From NCBI RefSeq assembly GCF_003286085.1, contig NW_020825288.1, forward strand, positions 23,684,001 through 23,748,000: a stretch of 64,000 nucleotides of DNA. The letters run 5' to 3'. This DNA comes from Drosophila persimilis. Taxonomy: Eukaryota; Arthropoda; Insecta; Diptera; Drosophilidae. A model generated the notes under the pieces. That model was not told the origin of the DNA. It did not search any database and was given only the letters and a program-made list of their open reading frames with translations. Positions 58,946-64,000 of the stretch are shown piece by piece (within the stretch, counting starts at the first letter, position 1; every line of letters begins with the position of its first letter). The position numbers and the translations under genes were made by a program.

Positions 58946-59586
58946 TACTTCTTTACGTCTCCATTTCTCATGGCTTTTCTTGTTATTGCTTTGACTGTTT
59001 TTATGGCTTAATATCCTGCGGGCAAAACTGGTTCAAAAGTACTGCACGAGTGTGTGTCGATGGATGGATGTATACATATGTCTACACATATGTACATATA
59101 ACTCCTTCCATTCGTGGTCCCAGCGATCGATCGCTGTTTTGGCTCTACTTCTGGTGTATATCTCATGGCTCCCCACTTTTAACAGTTTTTTATTGAGCGT
59201 CTGTCTGTCTCTATATTTTTTTTTGGGGTCGTTCGCTTCGCTTTTGCTTCTTCTCCTTCTTTTGCTGGCCAAACGGGTTCCCACTTCTCCGTTGTGGTTC
59301 TTAAATTGCAAAAATACACTGTGTTTTTGCCTTATTTCTTTATGAATCAACATGTGAGAAAAGGCTATCGACTGAGAATTGAGCACAGCTGGGGTCCTGT
59401 TGTAAGACGATCAGCATTGACCGGTTTCCTGGGATGAAGACGGACAGAGAGAGGGAGAGGGAGAGAGAGAGTGCCAAGGGGATAGACACAGCCCAAGGAT
59501 TTAAAACAAGGGATTTGCAACACTAAAACACTCTGGTCTTTAAATATTTCACAGAAAACCCCAATGAATCCCAAGTTTTCTCCTGC

Positions 59587-59624
59587 TCCTCGATGGTATA
59601 GTGGCCAGTATCCCCGCCTGTCGC
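59587..59624 (+). pseudogene. tRNA-Asp 5'-half fragment
   Basis: The 38 nt from TCCTCGATGGTATAGTGG through CCGCCTGTC match the 5' half of tRNA-Asp(GTC) as I remember it with about two differences. They keep the acceptor 5' strand, D arm with A-box and 5' anticodon stem. Similarity stops right after the GTC anticodon; the 3' half, T arm and B-box are missing and a T-rich stretch follows. It cannot make a tRNA. Confidence 0.65.
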
Positions 59625-62600
59625 TGTTTTTATATTCTAACTTATTTCTCTTCTTTTTCCTTCTCGTAATATTGCATTGCATAACATTTGGGAATTCCCA
59701 AATTAACACTTGTTGCCAGAGAGAAACGAAATTAAGCTCCAGCCCCGGGGCGGGCAGTGTCAATGCAAATCCGGCAAGAAACCCGTTTCAAAGAAAGTGA
59801 AATGAAAGAAAAATATTCATTTTTTGTGTTATTTTGTTTGCCAGAGAGCGGGAGAGAAAATCAATAATTAAAAATAAGCCAGGAGCTAAAAATAAAAATA
59901 TGCACAAGGTGGGTAGCCCCCCACACACACACACCCTCACACACACACACACAGCACTCATATGTGTGGTTCGTGAATAAATCAACTGTAAATCAAAGAA
60001 GGTATAGCCCCAGTCAGAGAGAGAGGAAGGGAGGGAGAGGGAGGAAACAGCAACCGCAAAACAGCGGAAACCCCCAATTAGAATTTCTTCACTTTGAAGA
60101 GAGCGAGGAACCTTCTGGCTAGAGGAATGGAACCATAATTTGACAAATTATTGATTAGCCCAGTGCTTTTCGAACTCTGAGTCATTCGAAAATTCAATTA
60201 GAACACGGGAGAAGCCCTAGAAAATACTCAAAAACTTTGGTAATGCTGATATTTTTAGGAAAATTACATAACGCTGGAAAATAAACAACAACAACGAGAA
60301 GAAAGCACTGAAAATAAGTGCAAGCTTTTGATAAAGGAAATCATTGTGTGATAATTGTATTTGTATTTGTGTACGTGGTGGTGTGTGCGTGTGCGTGTGT
60401 GTATTTCTTATCAGGCAGAGATTTGTGTCCGCTTTTCCACTTTCTCTCTCTGCTTCTCACTCTCTCTCTCTCTCTTAGGGGGATTACACAATTGATTTGT
60501 TGTTGTAATCGCCACTATTTATAGAAACAAACAATTTCAATATAATTGCCAGCGCACAAGCAATTGAATTTCAATTATGCAAATCAATTGGGCAAAATTA
60601 TAAGGGGAATGTAAGTGAAAATATACCGAATTTGGAATACGCTGCCAATACAATTTCTGGTCAGCTAGTTTAGGGTACAGGGTGACCTTGTTTTAGTTAA
60701 TATTCAAAACGTTTGGTCGGTCTTACTTGAAGGCGTTTTGATCCTTCAATTCAAGCGGAAATCCCTATTCCATTATGTATCAGATTTCGACTAATTGACA
60801 ATAGTTTTGCTGTTATTGTTATTTTATCAAACAGAAAGGGTATTAGAGTTTGTTTTGTAACCAAATTCCTTTGACAATGCGCCTTGTTTGTGTGTGCTTG
60901 CTATTATTAATATAATTGTTATTGTGTTATTCGCTGCGACGGTTTCGCTGTGCTTCTGTAATCGAATTGCTGCCACACGGACTGCTAAACACAACATAAC
61001 GTGTCAATATCCAATTTCAATGGCATTTTGACGTTTTGAAAGGCACTGCCGACAGCAACAACATTCAACTACTATCGTTCTGATTCGCATAACACATAAA
61101 TGGACAACACACAGACACACCGGACAGAGTACTTCAAGGGCCGCCTCCTCCACGCCAGCACCCTCTCTGTCACTCCAAATGACCTATCAAGCAGCGCATT
61201 GATAAGCACAAGAGAACATCACACATACAGAAAGCACTTGAGAACGCACACTATCACTCACTATCGCTCTCGCTCTCCCTCTCTCGTAGGCCAAGGCGCA
61301 AGCAGTGCGAACAAGTTGGCTAGATAAGCGAGCGTTGATTAGCAGCGACGTCAGACAATGGCGAGGCGAAATGAACGAGTGTGCGAGCGAGTGGGAAGAG
61401 TGGGCATGCAGCCTGCAGTGTAAGCAGGAGGAGGAGGAGACGGGGGAGGCGAGAGCCTGGCATAAGGAGAGAGTGAGGTGCAAGCGCCAGTGCAACAAGA
61501 GTACAGTGGGCTGCAGACCACAAATAAATGACACTCCTAGTCCCGACATGGAATAAATGAATATGCGAATCAATATTTTTACAAAAAGGTTTTTTATTTT
61601 TTTGCTGGAAATACTTATGATTAGTACCATTGTACCAGACTGATTGACGCTGCTTTGGGGTTGGGTTTGCGCGTCACAGCAGCAGCAGCCCCAGCAGCAG
61701 CAACAACAATTCCATTCACTATGTAGTCTATCAACGCCACAGCCTCAAACAGACAAACTGTGTGTCTGTTTGTCTGTATGTTTGTGTGTCGGGGCGCCTC
61801 AATGGCCGATTGACCTTTGCATGTTAGATTAACATTGAATATGCAGCACCCCCGCACACCCCCAACAGTCTGTGTGTACGTGTGGTTAGAGATTTAATTA
61901 GTTTAGCCTCAGCTGGGAGACCACCACGTGCAAAAGCTAAAAGTTATGCAAATGACTATGATCGAGGTCAAACGCTATCATTTATCTATGCAGCATAGAA
62001 TACATGTCTGCGTGTGTGTGTGTGTGTGTGTGTCGAAAAATTGTCGGTAATTTGCTTTCTAGTGTTCTCTTCCTGCCTGCCTTTGGGGCTCATTTGGTGC
62101 CAGACGACCCCGAAAATCACCACAGAACCCAATCGAAAATCTCCTCCAACCCTGTCTGGGGTCCCAACCCTGCTTTTACGGTTATTTACGCTCGTTTCCT
62201 TCCTTCCTTCCTTCCGCCTTCTGTGCCGCGTGGGCGGGCGTGTGAATGAGTGGAGGAATGTGCATATGCAGCTTAAGGGCGAGCGGCGTAGGGGGGCGTG
62301 TGCGGTCGACATTGAAAAACCTCACGTGCGTTTCGCGTTGCCAACTAAAAAATATCGTACTTTTTTTTCATTCTCTTATGTTGGCTGATGCTCTGTTGAG
62401 GTCAAAGTCGCGGGTGAAATACAATGCGAGCATTTTTTCTCAAATAAGCATTTGCCAAATTGAAGGCTACACACACTCTGATTAAGCTGGTCACACTTTC
62501 AGTTCATTCCCACACTATTGTGCATCCTATGGATGTCCCTCTCTCTGGCATCTGCCTTCAGCCTTCAGCCTTGCTGCTGCTGTGCCTTCAACATGTGTTC

Positions 62601-64000
62601 AACATAAGAATGGATCGGGTGTACAAGAACAACAAAAACACTAACCCGGCAAAACTCCGTCAAACGGCGCTTTTAGTCAGACCACTGCGAGAGCAAGAGA
62701 GAGAGAGAGCTCTGCTTCTTGGCCTCATGCATGGATTTCTGTGTGCAATGCAGGGGGGATCAGCAGAGCCAGCAGCAGAGCACTGCTTGGTCCAACTGTA
62801 AGCAGCTGTTGTTGGATTGACTTCTGCTGCGGCGGCCGTTCCACTCTCTGCTGTTGTTGTTTCTGCTGCTGCTTTCTTTGTTGTTTTTGCTGCTGGATTT
62901 TGTTGTACTTGAGAACGTGTTTTTCCTCGTTTTTGTTTTATAATTGTTTAATTGCTTTTTATGGCCTGCACTTTATTCCGGTTTCTTTTTTGTATTTGCA
63001 CACTTTTGAGAATATTTATTGCAATTTTTAGTGGGAATACTGCTTGCTATGCTTGGAATTAAATGAAATATTTAATCTTTTGATATTTGGACACTGCTTG
63101 CATCTTACATTTACATCTTATTTCACAATGATATAAAATATTCTATATTTTTTGCAATTAAACTTGAGACTCTCCCCCAAATCGGTAGATTTCCACGAAA
63201 AGCTCTGAATAATCTAAAATTTCCCTTACGATCGCAGAACAGGGTGTTGCGTGATCTCACTGGGTGTTTCTCCTTTCAAAGATGTATTCCCTTTCGGGGT
63301 TTGAACACTTTTCACAGCACTTTTCGTTCTTTTTTTTCCACAATTAAGCCATTTCTGTATTATTATTAAAATTTTCTTTTGTTTTTGTGTTTGCTACTGT
63401 TTGCTTTTTTCTGTTTTTTTATTGGATGAAAACGGTTTTAATTTGTCATATCCGTTACGCTTTGTCTCTCTGTGTGTGTGTGTGTGTTTGCACCAGGGAG
63501 AGATGGAGTTATATAGGGGATTTCGGAGAGGGTTAAGGTTCATGATGTTGCATTTTGAGGGCCTCTTTCTCTCACTGCTTGAAACTTTCGCCACATTACG
63601 AAAACCTTGCTTCCTTGCCCCTTCTTAAAACTCTTTTTTTTTAACAGTTTCTTGTCGTTACAGGTCAAAAGTCTGCAAGACAAAGCAGTGGAGAAGGAGA
63701 GCGCTAGCAAGAGAAAGAGAACGAGGAGAGCAGCGCAGCGCAGCGCAGCATACAGATACCGAAAAGGTAGGCAGCAGGCAAAATAAATTGTAGAAAAAAC
63801 CTCATAAATAACTCGAAAAACCAGTTTATGTTGCCGGTGTACAAACAGAAAACAACAATAACACCGAGAATGTGCAAGCAGCAGAGGAAGTGCGAGCGAG
63901 CCAAGAATAGTACTTAACGCGAAGAAACAACAGAAACTCGTTAAAGCTCTGCAGAAGATGTTGGAAAAATAAAGCACAGAAGACAGCTGACTCGAAAAAA

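Larger units (their letters stand above)
57061..64000. other. Upstream or intronic DNA of gish; no coding gene seen
   Basis: Holds the repeats and the tRNA fragment listed separately, plus (GT)n runs at 62010-62033 and 63468-63487 and TTCC units at 62197-62216. A possible plus-strand non-coding exon lies at 63664-63766 (acceptor CGTTACAG|GTC, donor GAAAAG|GTAGGC), but it has no open frame that I recognise. No alternative gish first coding exon was found here. Confidence 0.4.

Noticed and set aside
1-64000. CRISPR arrays, rRNA genes or bacterial insertion sequences
   Set aside because: None seen; all tandem repeats are microsatellites or minisatellites without spacers.

Overview
The window looks like nuclear DNA of a Drosophila species other than D. 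melanogaster, but I cannot name the species. Three things support this. The genes are split by short introns with good GT/AG signals, and one gene family is spread over more than 14 kb. Fly core-promoter motifs are present. Two proteins, the extracellular sulfatase Sulf1 and the CK1-gamma kinase gish (gilgamesh), match fly proteins I remember nearly block for block. No bacterial, plasmid or phage feature and no CRISPR array was seen. || Layout. 1-3.3 kb: a possible partial exon at the left edge (minus), a roughly 556-bp inverted-repeat DNA element, and a Motif 6/Motif 1 core promoter over an ambiguous small spliced unit. 3.3-32.7 kb: the Sulf1 unit (plus). I infer a TATA promoter and two non-coding leader exons (near 3.3 and 10.9 kb), a third leader segment just before the start codon, eight coding exons (27879-31866) and a 3' UTR ending near 32.7 kb. 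Inside the inferred 16.8-kb intron lie two tandem minus-strand sugar-transporter-like genes (13.0-15.1 and 16.6-18.2 kb) and two minus-strand tRNA genes, Val(AAC) and Phe(GAA). 34.9-37.2 kb: a two-exon ZIP zinc transporter (minus). 38.9-56.3 kb: gish (minus), with eleven exons in the reference isoform I assembled and at least six alternative segments. 56.3-64 kb: intron or upstream DNA of gish with a non-LTR retrotransposon remnant and a tRNA-Asp 5'-half fragment. || How the genes work. Sulf1 is a secreted or cell-surface heparan-sulfate 6-O-endosulfatase that tunes growth-factor and morphogen signalling. gish is a membrane-anchored casein kinase of Wnt/Hedgehog and vesicle-traffic pathways. 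The ZIP protein imports zinc and the nested transporters probably move sugars. There is no operon-like logic; they are neighbours. || The richest parts are (1) gish isoform diversity: two 152-nt exons encoding alternative versions of the kinase hinge, acidic and basic cassette exons, and alternative last exons that remove the palmitoylated Cys tail; (2) the Sulf1 leader, where three exons join into a 49-codon upstream ORF; (3) an in-frame, stop-free 96-nt intron in one transporter; (4) a ZIP protein with an unusually long His-rich tail; and (5) repeats: the inverted-repeat element, short TATACCCT/AGGGTATA hairpins, and a tRNA half ending at the anticodon. All splice junctions were read by eye, and family and orthology statements come from memory, not from a search.
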